NCBI GenBank assembly: GCA_933228675.1
Contig: OW121743.1
Location: 53,507,903-53,571,902 of the forward strand
Origin: Stomorhina lunata
Lineage: Eukaryota; Arthropoda; Insecta; Diptera; Rhiniidae
Reading direction: 5' to 3'
Length of the DNA: 64,000 bases
How positions within the stretch are numbered: the first letter of the stretch is position 1; the number at the start of each line of letters is the position of its first letter. Shown piece after piece: positions 37,701 to 44,905 of the stretch. The notes beneath the pieces are model-generated. The model searched no databases, was not told the DNA's origin, and saw only the letters and a list, made by a program, of their open reading frames with translations. The position numbers and the translations under genes are program-made.

Positions 37701-40700
37701 AAGTGTTACAAACAATTTTGTATAACCAAAATAATGACCCTTTATTTCGACCAAACCTTGCCAGTCAGAACCCTCGATATCACTTAAATTTAAACGTTTT
37801 TCCGCAGTAGCAATTTTGGTATTCTCAATCAAAAATTCATAATATATTTCTGGCGTTTCTGCTGTATTGCGTTCTATATCGTAAATTTCCAAAGGTAAAT
37901 TTTCAACACAATTTGTTCCCACATGAAATCTAGGCAATTCATCTTGTATTCCATATTTTAACTTCCATTCACCAGCTATACTGCCGAATTCCGGAACACT
38001 GGCTGCCTCAGCTATCTGTATTGCAAGTAGCCAATATTTTATTATTTTCAAATTTATTTTAAACATTTCCTTAGTAGTTAAAAGTTGTATTACTTTTGTA
38101 GAGTTTCAAAGACGACTAAATGACGCGATATCAGTGTTACACATTCTATACCGCTTTATCTGTTTGATTTAGAGGCATTAAATGTCACACAAAGAAATTA
38201 TTTTGAATCGATATCGGTCATACGTTTATTCTTGCAAAAACGGGGGAAACGAATTCACTTCATTTCAGATGATTTACAAGTAGAGTGCTCGTATTAAGGG
38301 GTTTTCATTCTTCGTGTTAAAGTAAAGTGACAAAATTATCTAAAATTTTTTCTACAAAAATTTTTTATAGAAAATTTTTCTATTTTCATATAAAATTTGT
38401 TTAAAGAAAATTTTTCATTTAAAAATTTTTTATAGAAAATTTTTTCTTATTTCCTTATAAAAATATTTTATAGAAAATTTTTCATAGAAAAATTTTTTTA
38501 AGAACACTTTTCATAGAAAAATTTTTTAAAGAAGTTTTCATAGAAAAATTTTTAAAAGAAAATTTTTCATAGAAAAATTTTTAAAAGAAAATTTTTCATA
38601 GAAAAATTTTTAAAAGAAAATTTTTCATAGAAAAATTTTTAAAAGAAAATTTTTCATCGAAAAATTTTTTAAAGAAAATTTTTCATAGAAGAATTTTTTA
38701 AAGAAAATTTTTCATAGAAAATTTTTTTAAAGAATTTTCATAGAAAAATTTTCTATAAAAAATTGTTTATATAAAAATTTTTCATAGAAAAATTTTTAAT
38801 AGAAAATTTTTCATAGAAAAATTTTTTATAGAAAATTTTTCATAGAAAAATTTTTTATAGAAAATTTTTCATAGAAAAATTTTTTATAGAAAATTCTTCA
38901 TAGAAAAAATTTTTATAGAAAATTTTTCATAGAAAAATTTTTTATAGAAAATTTTTCATAGAAAAATTTTTAATAGAAAATTTTTCATAGAAAAATTTTT
39001 TATAGAAAATTTTTCATAGAAAAATTTTTTATAGAAAATTTTTCATAGAAAAATTTTTAATTAAAAAATTTTTTTTAGAAAATTGTTTGATTAAAAAAAT
39101 TTTCTATAGAAAAATTTTTGATGAAAAAAAATTCTTAGAAAAATTTTTGATAAAAAATTTCTATAGAAAATTTTTGATTAAAAAAATTTTCTATAAAAAA
39201 TTTTTTTGTTAAAAATTTTCTATAGAAAAATGTTTGATTAAAAAAATTTCAAAAGACAAATTTTTGATTAAACAATTTTCAGTAGAAAAATTTGTTTATT
39301 AAATTATTTTTGATAAAAAAAAATGCCTATAGAAAAAATTTTAATAAAATAATTTTTGCTAAAAAACTTTTCTTTAGAAAAATTTTTGCTAAAAAAAAAT
39401 TTCTGGAAAAATATTTTTGATACAAAAATTTTTGATAAAAAAAAATTTTCTTTAAAAAAAAATCTTGATAAAAATTTTCTATAGATATACATATATTCTT
39501 TAGAAAGTTTTTGATAAAAAAAATTTTCTATAAAAAATTTTTTGATAAAAAAATTTTCTATAGAAAAATTTTTGATATAAAAATTTTTTATAGAAAAATT
39601 TTTGATAAAAGTTTTTTTTATAGAAAAATTTTTAAGAAAAGATAAAAAAAAATTTTATTAAATAAATTTTCAATAAAAAATTTTTTTTATTAAAATTATT
39701 TTTGATAAAAATAATTTTTGCTAAAAAACTTTTCTATATGATAAAAAAAAATTTCTTTAAAAAAATTTTTAATAAAAATTTTCTATAAAAAAATAATCTA
39801 CGGGAAAATTTTTGATAAAAAAATTTTCTATAGAAAAATTTTTGATAACAAATTTTCTATAGAAATATTTTTGATAAAAAAATTTTCTATAGAAAAATTT
39901 TTGAAAAAAAAATTTTCTATAGAAAAATTTTTGATAAAAAAATTTTCTATAGAAAAATTTTTGATAAAAAAATTTTCTATAGAAAAATTTTTGATAAAAA
40001 TTTTTTTATAGAAAAATTTTTAAGAAAATTTTTCTACAGGAAAATTTTTGATAAATAAATTTTCTATAGAAAAATTTTTGTTTAAAATATTAAAAAAAAT
40101 ACTGCACCACTGAAGTCAAATGAGCTTTAATTTTAAGCAAATTAGTAAGTTTATGTTAGAGATCTTATGTCATTATAGTCGACATGAAAACATAGATGGC
40201 GCTACTAGTATTAAATCCATATGATTTTAGCGAGACTAAAGATATGTGGCTATTTATTTGTAAGATATAACATATCCAACATCCCCTACATCATAAAAAA
40301 TATCAAACATGTGTTTGGTACTTTTTAAATTTATAGGGCAAAAAAGGTAAATATTGGTAACATTATATCTCATAAACTAAAAGCAACAGAAACAATTTCA
40401 TTTCATTTTTCATAGAAAAATTTTCTATAAAAAATTGTTTATATAAAAATTTTTCATAGAAAAATTTTTAATAGAAAATTTTTCATAGAAAAATTTTTTA
40501 TAGAAAATTTTTCATAGAAAAATTTTTTATAGAAAATTTTCCATAGAAAAATTTTTTATAGAAAATTTTCCATAGAAAAATTTTTTATAGAAAATTTTCC
40601 ATAGAAAAATTTTTTATAGAAAATTTTTCATAGAAAAATTTTTTATAGAAAAATTTTCATAGAAAATTTTTTTATAGAAAATTTTTCATAGAAAAATTTT

Positions 40701-43426
40701 TTATAGAAAATTTTTCATAGAAAAATTTTTTATAGAAAATTTTTCATAGAAAAATTTTTTATAGAAAATTTTTCATAGAAAAATTTTTTATAGAAAATTT
40801 TTCATAGAAAAATTTTTTATAGAAAATTTTTCATAGAAAAATTTTTTATAGAAAATTTTTCATAAAAAAATTTTTTATAGAAAATTTTTCATAGAAAAAT
40901 TTTTTATAGAAAATTTTTCATAGAAAAATTTTTTATAAAAAATTTTTCATAAAAAAATTTTTTATAGAAAATTTTTCATAAAAAAATTTTTTATAGAAAA
41001 TTTTTCATAGAAAAATTTTTTATAGAAAATTTTTCATAGAAAAATTTTTTATAGAAAAATTTTTAATAGAAAAATTTTTTATAGAAAAATTTTTAATAGA
41101 AAATTTTTCATAAAAAAATTTTTTATAGAAAATTTTTCATAAAAAAATTTTTTATAGAAAATTTTTCATAAAAAATTTTTTTATAGAAAATTTTTCATAG
41201 AAAAATTTTTTATAGAAAATTTTTCATAGAAAATTTTTCATCGAAAAATTTTTTATAGAAAATTTTTCATATAAAAATTTTTCATATAAAAATTTTTTAT
41301 AGAAAATTTTTTATAAAAAATTTTTTTAAAGAAAATTTTTTATAGAAAATTTTTTATAGAAAATTTTTTATAGAAAATTTTTTTAAAGAAAATTTTTTAT
41401 AGAAAATTTTTTTAAAGAAAATTTTTTATAGAAAATTTTTTTAAAGAAAATTTTTTATAGAAAATTTTTTTAAAGAAAATTTTTTATAGAAAATTTTTTT
41501 AAAGAAAAGTTTTCATAGAAATATTTTTTATAGAAAAATTTTTTATAGAAAATTTTTATAAAAAAATTTTTTATAGAAAATTTTTCATAGAAAAATTTTT
41601 TATAGAAAATTTTTCATAGAAAAATTTTTTATAGAAAATTTTTCATAGAAAAATTTTTTATAGAAAATTTTTCATAAAAAAATTTTTTATAGAAAAATTT
41701 TTTATAGAAAATTTTTAATAAAAAAAATTTTTATAGAAAATTTTTAATAAAAAAAATTTTTATAGAAAATTTTTCATAGAAAAATTTTTTATAGAAAATT
41801 TTTCATAGAAAAATTTTTTATAGAAAATTTTTCATAAAAAAATTTTTCATCAAAAAATTTTTTATAGAAAATTTTTCATAGAAAATTTTTCATCGAAAAA
41901 TTTTTTATAGAAAATTTTTCATAGAAAAATTTTTTATAGAAAATTTTTCATAGAAAAATTTTTCATATAAAAATTTTTTATAGAAAATTTTTTTAAAGAA
42001 AATTTTTTATAGAAAATTTTTTTTAAAGAAAATTTTTTATAGAAAATGTTTTTAAAGAAAAGTTTTCATAGTAAAATTTTTAAAACAAAACTTTTTATAG
42101 AAAAAATTTTTAAAGAAAAGTTTTCATAGTAAAATATTTTATAGAAAATTTTTCATCGAAAAATTTGTTATAGAAAATTTTTCATCGAAAAATTTTTTAT
42201 AGAAAATTTTTCATCGAAAAATTTTTTATAGAAAAATTTCCACATAAAATTTTTTTGTAGAAAATTTTTCATATAAAAATTTTCTATAGTAAATTTTTTT
42301 ATAGAAAATTTTTCATATAAAAATTTTTTATATACAAATTTTTTTATAGAAAATTTTTCATATAAAATTTTTTTATAGAAAATTTTTCATATACAATTTT
42401 TTCATAGAAAATTTTTAATATAAAATTTTTTAAAGACAATTTTTCGTAGAAAAGTTTTTTATAGAAAACTTATCATAGAAAAATTTTTTATAGAAAACTT
42501 TTCATATACAAATTTTTTATAGAAAATTTTTCATATAAAAATTTTTATAGAAAATTTTTCATATAAAATTTTTGTATAGAAAATTTTTCATATAAAATTC
42601 TTTTATAGAAAATTTTTCATATAAAAATTTTTATAGAAAATTTTTCATATAAAAATTTTTATAGAAAATTTTTCATATAAAAATTTTTATAGAAAATTTA
42701 TATCAAAAATTTTAATAGACAATTTTTTATAGAAAATTATCGCGTATACATTGAATTAATAACCGAAGTCTATGTTGGACAAAAAACCTTCGAATAGTTC
42801 ACAGAAGAAAAAGAAACTTTAGAGGTTCTCAAGACCTACAAGGGGTCGCGGACCTTCTCGTCAGCATGGGTGCACACGACCAGATGGAGAGCAAGAAATC
42901 ATCGACCTATTTTAACAGAATTAATGATTATTTACAAACATAAAAAAAACTGTTTTTACAATAAATTTATTTTACACTAACCGATTTCTTCTTTAATTCA
43001 TAGGCTCTGGACGATTGTGCCGATGAAAATGTTGGCTCCGGACGAACTTTTACAACCAATATTGCTCTTGAACACGCCATAGCTGCCGTCCAAAAACACA
43101 TTGGCTTAGATGTTCATGTCGCCGTGGGAGTAGAACAAAATTTAAGTACAAAAATTAAAAATGTTGCAGTATGTGCAGGTTCCGGTGGCTCATTGCTGCG
43201 CGGAGTTCAAGCTGATTTGTATATTACTGGAGAAATGTCGCATCATGAAGTTTTAGATGCTAATCACAACAATGTATCTGTGATACTTTGTAATCATAGC
43301 AATTCGGAAAGAGGTTTCTTAAAGACGTTCAAAACTAAACTGGAAGACTTGTTAAATGATGGCTGTGAGGTAATGGTCTCTGAAACAGATGAAGATCCCA
43401 TTAAGACTTTTGTTAAGAAAGATTAA
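13701..43426 (+). CDS. NIF3L1: NIF3-like protein (NIF3L1 / CG4278 type), 4 coding exons
   Basis: Exons 13701-13858, 14105-14236, 14311-14455 and 43004-43426 join in frame to 285 residues with GT-AG introns. That compares with about 290 in Drosophila and about 377 in human, which has an extra central segment. The N-terminal half has KWDNVGLLLEP (39-49), LTNDLTE (60-66), SYHPPIF (82-88) and SPHTAWDA (116-123). The C-terminal half has CAGSGGSLL (202-210), TGEMSHHEVLDA (220-231) and NHSNSERG (242-249). By analogy with bacterial YbgI, H84, D122, H243 and E247 would hold two metal ions. The family fold is well known but its cellular role is not. FIRFYSN before a second Met at residue 15 could be a mitochondrial leader, so either ATG may start. 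Intron 3 is 28,548 bp and holds two antisense SLC10 genes. A polyadenylation signal AATAAA lies at 43454. Confidence 0.92.
13928..14050 (-). mobile_element. LINE 3'-end fragment with terminal hairpin, in NIF3L1 intron 1
   Basis: On the - strand it ends GCCACTTCTGCGATATTACG, then AATATCGC and AGTTACAACAAC. The 8-bp stem GCGATATT/AATATCGC is followed by a CAA-repeat tail. Related ends occur near 48935 and 51615 (+) and 53424 (-). TTTGGTCGGAATCCAAATGTC is duplicated in tandem next to it. Confidence 0.5.
14790..14880 (-). mobile_element. Retroelement fragment (CCCAGTGGAGCA family)
   Basis: The - strand begins TTCTTCTGTTATCCTTGACT, continues CCCAGTGGAGCATAGGGCCT, and ends CAGGTTGTAACTATAGGCCATTTAAGTA, joining the 5' motif seen at 5468 to the 3' tail seen at 12600. 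This suggests an internally deleted RTE-type element or a SINE using its tail. Confidence 0.45.
14900..15640. repeat. Diverged repeat E and LINE debris
   Basis: 14930-15250 shares ATAAATCTGAAGATAAT-n-AATT and GGTCCATATTTGA with repeat E at about 35745-35845. The rest is AT-rich without identifiable content. Confidence 0.3.
15640..16400 (-). mobile_element. LINE reverse-transcriptase C-terminal fragment
   Basis: The - strand at 16009-16191 translates with NKVLKVLADSTWEMDEETLL and then STYKAICRPVANCPAPVW. This is the conserved end of reverse transcriptases in the I/LOA/jockey-type non-LTR elements, with a cysteine where YAAPVW is usual. Surrounding frames are broken. A second copy is at 52930-53700. 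Confidence 0.65.
16401..17225. other. AT-rich intron sequence, nothing recognised
   Basis: Part of NIF3L1 intron 3 downstream of the first nested SLC10 gene. It probably includes that gene's 3' UTR, but no polyadenylation site could be fixed. Confidence 0.4.
17226..20911 (-). CDS. SLC10-family (sodium/bile acid cotransporter-like, P3 type) membrane protein A
   Basis: Two exons (20911-19835 and 17603-17226, intron 2231 bp, phase 0) give 484 residues. Residues 1-23 are a signal peptide. About 24-155 form an extracellular domain with N-glycosylation sequons (N28, N36, N62, N120). From about 160 there are 8-9 membrane helices of the bile acid:sodium symporter fold: NFGAVLELDAL (180-190), GSTPGGGASNIF (237-248), GNLNLSITMTA (254-264) and IETGIQNTGIAI (394-405). 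E395 and Q399 match the Glu/Gln pair that binds sodium in bacterial ASBT. An N-terminal ectodomain of this kind is typical of the SLC10A3/A5-like branch, whose substrates are mostly unknown. It lies antisense within NIF3L1 intron 3. A related gene is at 36654-38066. Confidence 0.9.
17640..18950. repeat. TTCTAGTTCAG-type degenerate tandem repeat
   Basis: Imperfect units of about 12-18 bp (GTTCTAGTTCAGATTCTAG and variants) fill most of the SLC10-A intron. A longer period of about 300 bp also repeats three times, marked by AACTCCATAAAAAG and TTTTACTCTA near 18110, 18370 and 18700. No coding content. Confidence 0.6.
18960..19548. mobile_element. Helitron-like 3' terminus with upstream tandem repeats
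   Basis: The block ends AGCGC-AGCAAA-GCGCT (hairpin, 19519-19534), then 10 nt, then CTAG (19545-19548) before a T. This is the arrangement of Helitron 3' ends. Immediately upstream are three-plus units of about 125 bp, each with CGACAGGTGGCGCCACT (about 19046, 19168, 19298) and AAATCGTAAACTGT. DINE-1-like non-autonomous Helitrons have the same plan of internal tandem repeats and a 3' hairpin. The 5' end was not found. Confidence 0.5.
20912..21279. promoter_or_regulatory. Presumed 5' UTR/promoter of SLC10-A
   Basis: Upstream, on the - strand, of the start codon at 20911, an AT-rich leader leads into GAGTCGAACTTAAGCAGTGG. No transposon is seen until 21282. The assignment is positional only. 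Confidence 0.3.
21380..21690 (+). pseudogene. Decayed Tc1/mariner transposase fragment
   Basis: The + strand reads FYKIILSDEARFR, matching the first catalytic-Asp motif (SDEAHF) of Tc1/mariner transposases. This is followed by broken frames resembling the MWCGF-IIGP segment. Several stops and deletions; no later catalytic motif remains. Confidence 0.5.
21700..22475. mobile_element. Non-autonomous hAT element nested in the mariner relic
   Basis: Ends CAGAGACCGGAGATCG and, inverted, CAGAGACCAGATTTTAATAC. The octamer CTTCCTAA is perfectly duplicated (21692-21699, 22476-22483). It is the inverted sister of 4699-5906 without that copy's ~500-bp insert. Confidence 0.85.
22985..23220. repeat. MITE with AATCGATCGATTTC arms, copy 1
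   Basis: Inverted arms around ATCGATCGATTTC (about 23036 and 23208) enclose a CTGATATCTTATCTTTTATT middle. The same layout is found at 44061-44280. Confidence 0.55.
23210..23440. repeat. Palindromic MITE (CAGGTTTACTTGATCAG family), copy 1
   Basis: GTTTACTTGATCAG, then AAATTTCTTTTGAACCTGCA, is repeated in inverse orientation at 52690-52915, and in a shorter form at 54974-55124. Confidence 0.55.
23795..25945. repeat. Satellite array 2, ~29-30-bp unit, in NIF3L1 intron 3
   Basis: Roughly 70 units of ATACCGAAAATTTTCTATAA plus A/T filler. Sub-blocks are homogenised: TATACCG, then AGATCG/AGAACCG, then TACACCG near the right end. The array is preceded by three divergent units with AACTTTTATACCGAAAG. 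Confidence 0.95.
25985..26020 (+). mobile_element. Retroelement 5' stub
   Basis: TTCTTCTGTTATCCTTGATT followed by CCCAGTGGAGCA abuts the end of the satellite array. It is the same motif as at 5468 and 14880, on the opposite strand. Confidence 0.4.
26190..26480. repeat. Diverged repeat E copy
   Basis: Shares the style GGAGGTACCCGAAACCATGGAT-CGATTTCGG and ATTTATG-CAAA blocks with repeat E. Boundaries are unclear. Confidence 0.3.
26985..27501. mobile_element. Short TIR element with TGTAGACGTTCGCACC ends
   Basis: TGTAGACGTTCGCACCAAAA at the left faces its exact inverse at the right (ending about 27501), and similarity continues through ACGTA-AATTTCATT. The interior repeats TTTTGGTGCGATCGAT twice. 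There is no transposase; a 98-codon ORF inside has no recognised domain. CAAAT-like flanks may be the target duplication. Confidence 0.55.
27510..28900. other. AT-rich intron sequence, nothing recognised
   Basis: Long A/T runs, no conserved frame and no clear repeat boundary. Confidence 0.4.
28900..29340 (-). repeat. Diverged repeat E copy
   Basis: CACCTTAGTGTAAGGTATCATATGGTCGG near the right end parallels the E terminus at 35975-36005. The interior is heavily diverged. Confidence 0.35.
29341..30810. other. AT-rich intron sequence, nothing recognised
   Basis: No coding or repeat structure I can defend, apart from short CCCTTTCCACC-type repeat E debris near 29650. Confidence 0.4.
31050..31130 (-). 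repeat. tRNA-like segment (SINE or decayed tRNA)
   Basis: The reverse complement has TAGCTCAGTGGAAGAGT (D-arm, 4-bp stem pairs), a 7-nt loop CTAGCAG (anticodon position AGC) with a partly paired stem, and GGGTTCGAGCCCC (T-arm). The 5' and 3' ends do not form an acceptor stem, so it is not a normal tRNA gene. Confidence 0.45.
31370..31520 (-). mobile_element. RTE-like LINE 3' fragment
   Basis: The inverse of the 12480-12610 region: the reverse complement has GACCTTAACAGGTTGTAA and the TTGGAGAATAT-n-CAAGATCGAAAT block, plus the GTAAGTAAGAG tail. Confidence 0.45.
31620..31805 (+). repeat. Dispersed repeat, copy 1 (pairs with 43650-43800)
   Basis: GGTGATACCTTGAGGAGGTG, GTCCACAGTTGAGATGAAGGATGA and AACATCCCCTACAT match the reverse complement of 43660-43800. 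AACATCCCCTACATCAT also occurs at 40280. Confidence 0.55.
31950..31990 (-). repeat. B-box-like tRNA fragment
   Basis: The reverse complement contains CCGGTTCAAATCCCACC, a pol III B-box/T-arm match. No D-arm partner is visible. Confidence 0.3.
32385..32745 (+). repeat. Direct duplication, left copy
   Basis: TTATACCTTTAAAAG, then ATGACAAATCGAC, CTAAACGACCATCTACAACAAA and TTCTCGAAC, recur in the same order and orientation at about 34238-34560. Confidence 0.7.
32949..34236. mobile_element. TIR element with ~170-bp inverted arms and TTA target duplication
   Basis: Ends CACTGTGCGTCAA and, inverted, CACTGTGCGCCAA. The arms continue through CCGAATGAGACCAA and AAAAGTTAGCTCGA for about 170 bp. TTA is duplicated at 32946-32948 and 34237-34239. 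Three-base TTA duplications fit PIF/Harbinger, and CACTG ends with a 3-bp duplication fit CMC/EnSpm. No transposase remains to decide. Confidence 0.65.
34237..34565 (+). repeat. Direct duplication, right copy
   Basis: Begins at the right edge of the 32949-34236 element and matches the left copy block for block with moderate divergence. A short ORF crossing the junction is not conserved between copies. Confidence 0.7.
34566..35225. other. Non-coding intron sequence, nothing recognised
   Basis: Includes T-rich tracts near 35130-35170. No conserved frame or repeat ends. Confidence 0.4.
35226..36012 (-). repeat. Dispersed repeat E, best copy
   Basis: The - strand starts GTAAGAAAGTGCTATAGTCG, then GGTCAAGCCCGACCATACGATACCCTTCATCAC, and ends CCACCTATGGAGGTGAAGGGTA. 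The ACGGACGGACGAACTGACAT segment is a familiar feature of such fly repeats. No ORF spans it. It defines the family seen at 6362-7262. Confidence 0.6.
36199..36505. mobile_element. Palindromic MITE with TTA target duplication
   Basis: TTCAAAAAGAAGAGTATT at the left is mirrored at the right. The arms continue through GCATTTG-TCCCAAATCTGTT. TTA flanks both ends (36196-36198, 36506-36508). At 307 bp and without coding capacity it fits a PIF/Harbinger-type MITE. Confidence 0.65.
36654..38066 (-). CDS. SLC10-family (P3-like) membrane protein B
   Basis: Exons 38066-37032 and 36971-36654 (60-bp intron, phase 0, donor GTTTGT) give 450 residues. A signal-anchor-like N-terminus (1-22) and an ectodomain to about 148 precede 8-9 helices: FVNLGTVLDLNRL (164-176), SAIAPSGGIANICNVF (222-237), GNINLSLATTT (240-250) and IETSVLNMSLPI (380-391). 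The intron falls at the same place as in paralogue A (17226-20911), so the two arose by duplication. At the sodium site E381 is kept but the usual Gln four residues on is Leu385. Transport may therefore be sodium-independent or lost, although the frame is intact. It is nested antisense in NIF3L1 intron 3. The substrate is unknown. Confidence 0.88.
38340..40095. repeat. Satellite array 3a, ~29-bp unit
   Basis: The left half is built of CATAGAAAAATTTTTTATAG plus AAAATTTTT. The right half (about 39060-40095) has a different variant with TTTTTGATAAAAAAATTTTC and TATAGAAA. It begins about 270 bp upstream of the SLC10-B start codon. Confidence 0.95.
40096..40404. other. Unique island between satellite blocks
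   Basis: About 310 bp of non-satellite sequence containing AACATCCCCTACATCAT (shared with 31790) and CATAGATGGCGCTACTAG. Probably a transposon remnant inserted in the array, or the array's original flank. Confidence 0.35.
40405..42745. repeat. Satellite array 3b, ~29-bp unit
   Basis: Long runs of nearly identical CATAGAAAAATTTTTTATAG + AAAATTTTT units, most regular at 40680-41050. Two higher-order stretches with TTTTTTTAAAGAAAATTTTT (about 41320-41510 and 41980-42060) are followed by CATATAAAAATTT variants to 42745. Confidence 0.95.
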
Positions 43427-43649
43427 ATAACTTAAGGTTAAAGGTTAATGAAGAATAAAAGTGCATTTTAATTTTTATTTTTACACAATTTTTTCTATAT
43501 TTTTTATATTTCAATTGATGTTTTTTTTTTCACTATAGTCTCGTGAATGATAATAAAAAGTTTTAAAAAAGATAACGGTTGCACATTAGCTGAATGTGTT
43601 TTTAAATAGAAATTGAAAGAGTTATACATATTTGAAAAAAAAGCTTTAA

Positions 43650-43800
43650 TATTCTTGGGTAATGTAGGGGATCTTGGATACCAAGCAACGGTTCCGATTG
43701 GTTTTAACTTGGCAAGCACAGACTTTCTTGATCTATCCTTCATCTCAACAGTGGACACTGACCTTCTCATGGTATCACCTGGGAAACTACGTTAACAGCC
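43650..43800 (-). repeat. Dispersed repeat, copy 2 (pairs with 31620-31805)
   Basis: The reverse complement matches the 31620-31805 copy, including TGTCCACTGTTGAGATGAAG and ATCCCCTACATTA. A short - strand ORF (43504-43770) with EMKDRSRKSVLAKLKP reads through it. Its counterpart frame at 31.7 kb is also partly open, so the repeat may be a coding fragment of an unknown element. Confidence 0.5.
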
Positions 43801-44060
43801 ATGAAAATTTTAACTTAAATATATATTATTTTTGATCGGCTAAACATTTTGCATCAATTCTTTTTTTCCTTAGAAAATTTGAGAAAAGTTTGAATCCGAT
43901 ATTAGCAAAAATCTTGGCCGTCAAAAATTTGAACATTTTTTTCCATGTCGAAGATCTCATAAACTATAGGATAAACCATACATGTAGCAATGTTTTTTGT
44001 AGATCTCGTTTCAAATTAAAGAACACCAAATTCAGCCCATAACACCAAAGATCATAAGGT

Positions 44061-44280
44061 ATGTGATGGACATTTTTCGTTTTTAAATCGATCGATTTCA
44101 GACATTTTTTTTAGCTAATTTTCGGTTATTTTCTCAAAAAAATGACAATTTTGGCTTTAATCCTTTTGACTGATATTTTATCTTTCATTTGGTTTGATTT
44201 TTTTGTGAAAATAACCGACAATCATCTCAAAAATACATCTGAAATCGATCGATTTAAAAAAGATTGTTTTCCATCACATT
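44061..44280. repeat. MITE with AATCGATCGATTTC arms, copy 2
   Basis: Ends ATGTGATGGA and its inverse TCCATCACAT. The inner arms AAATCGATCGATTTCAGA face each other. Same family as 22985-23220. It lies between the NIF3L1 and Arp2 3' ends. Confidence 0.6.
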
Positions 44281-44905
44281 ATGCAGATATGGAAAACAAA
44301 AACTTTATCAAAACATTTTAATAAAACTCGGACTAGAGTAATTAAACACATTTTTACAGTAATAATTTTTTTTATTGAAAATTGTTTTTTTACTTAAAAA
44401 AAGTTACGTTTATTATAAAATACTAGAAAATACTTGAAAATAAAAATTAAATAAAAAAAAATTTAGTTAAAAATCATATATTAACACAAACAATAGAAAA
44501 TTAAAAGAATTTATTTAGTTACAGAAGAAGTATAAAATTAAAAGAATGTAAAAGGGAAATCAACATAAATGTAAATTGTTAAAAGAAAAACAATTATAAA
44601 TTGAAATGGTAGGAATACTACAGCAAAGGAGTAAAGGAAAACATGTTGGCTTGAGAGAAAAGTATAACAATGACTTAAGATAAATAAGAGTAAGTTATAC
44701 AACTTTTCATTGGAAGATTTGGAAAGTTTTCTTTAGCATTTAGCTTTGACAATTACTTTAATGACGATGTGTTTTGTTGTATTTGTTATAGTATATTTAT
44801 GTGTAAAAAAGAAACTGACATTAAAACGTTGTGTTTCAACGTACAAAATGCCCGTTAGACTTGTCAGTTTAATTAAAGCCCTTAACAAAAGAATTAGATT
44901 CCTTT
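44281..44905. other. Probable Arp2 3' UTR region
   Basis: On the - strand this follows the Arp2 stop at 44906-44908. It is AT-rich and free of recognised repeats. Several AATAAA-like signals occur on that strand, so the end cannot be fixed. Confidence 0.35.

Noticed and set aside
39304..39492. Phe/Lys-rich 62-codon frame
   Set aside because: Translation of satellite array 3a.
38340..42745. CRISPR-like array of regular repeats
   Set aside because: There are no unique spacers; units are contiguous A/T satellite in a eukaryotic intron.
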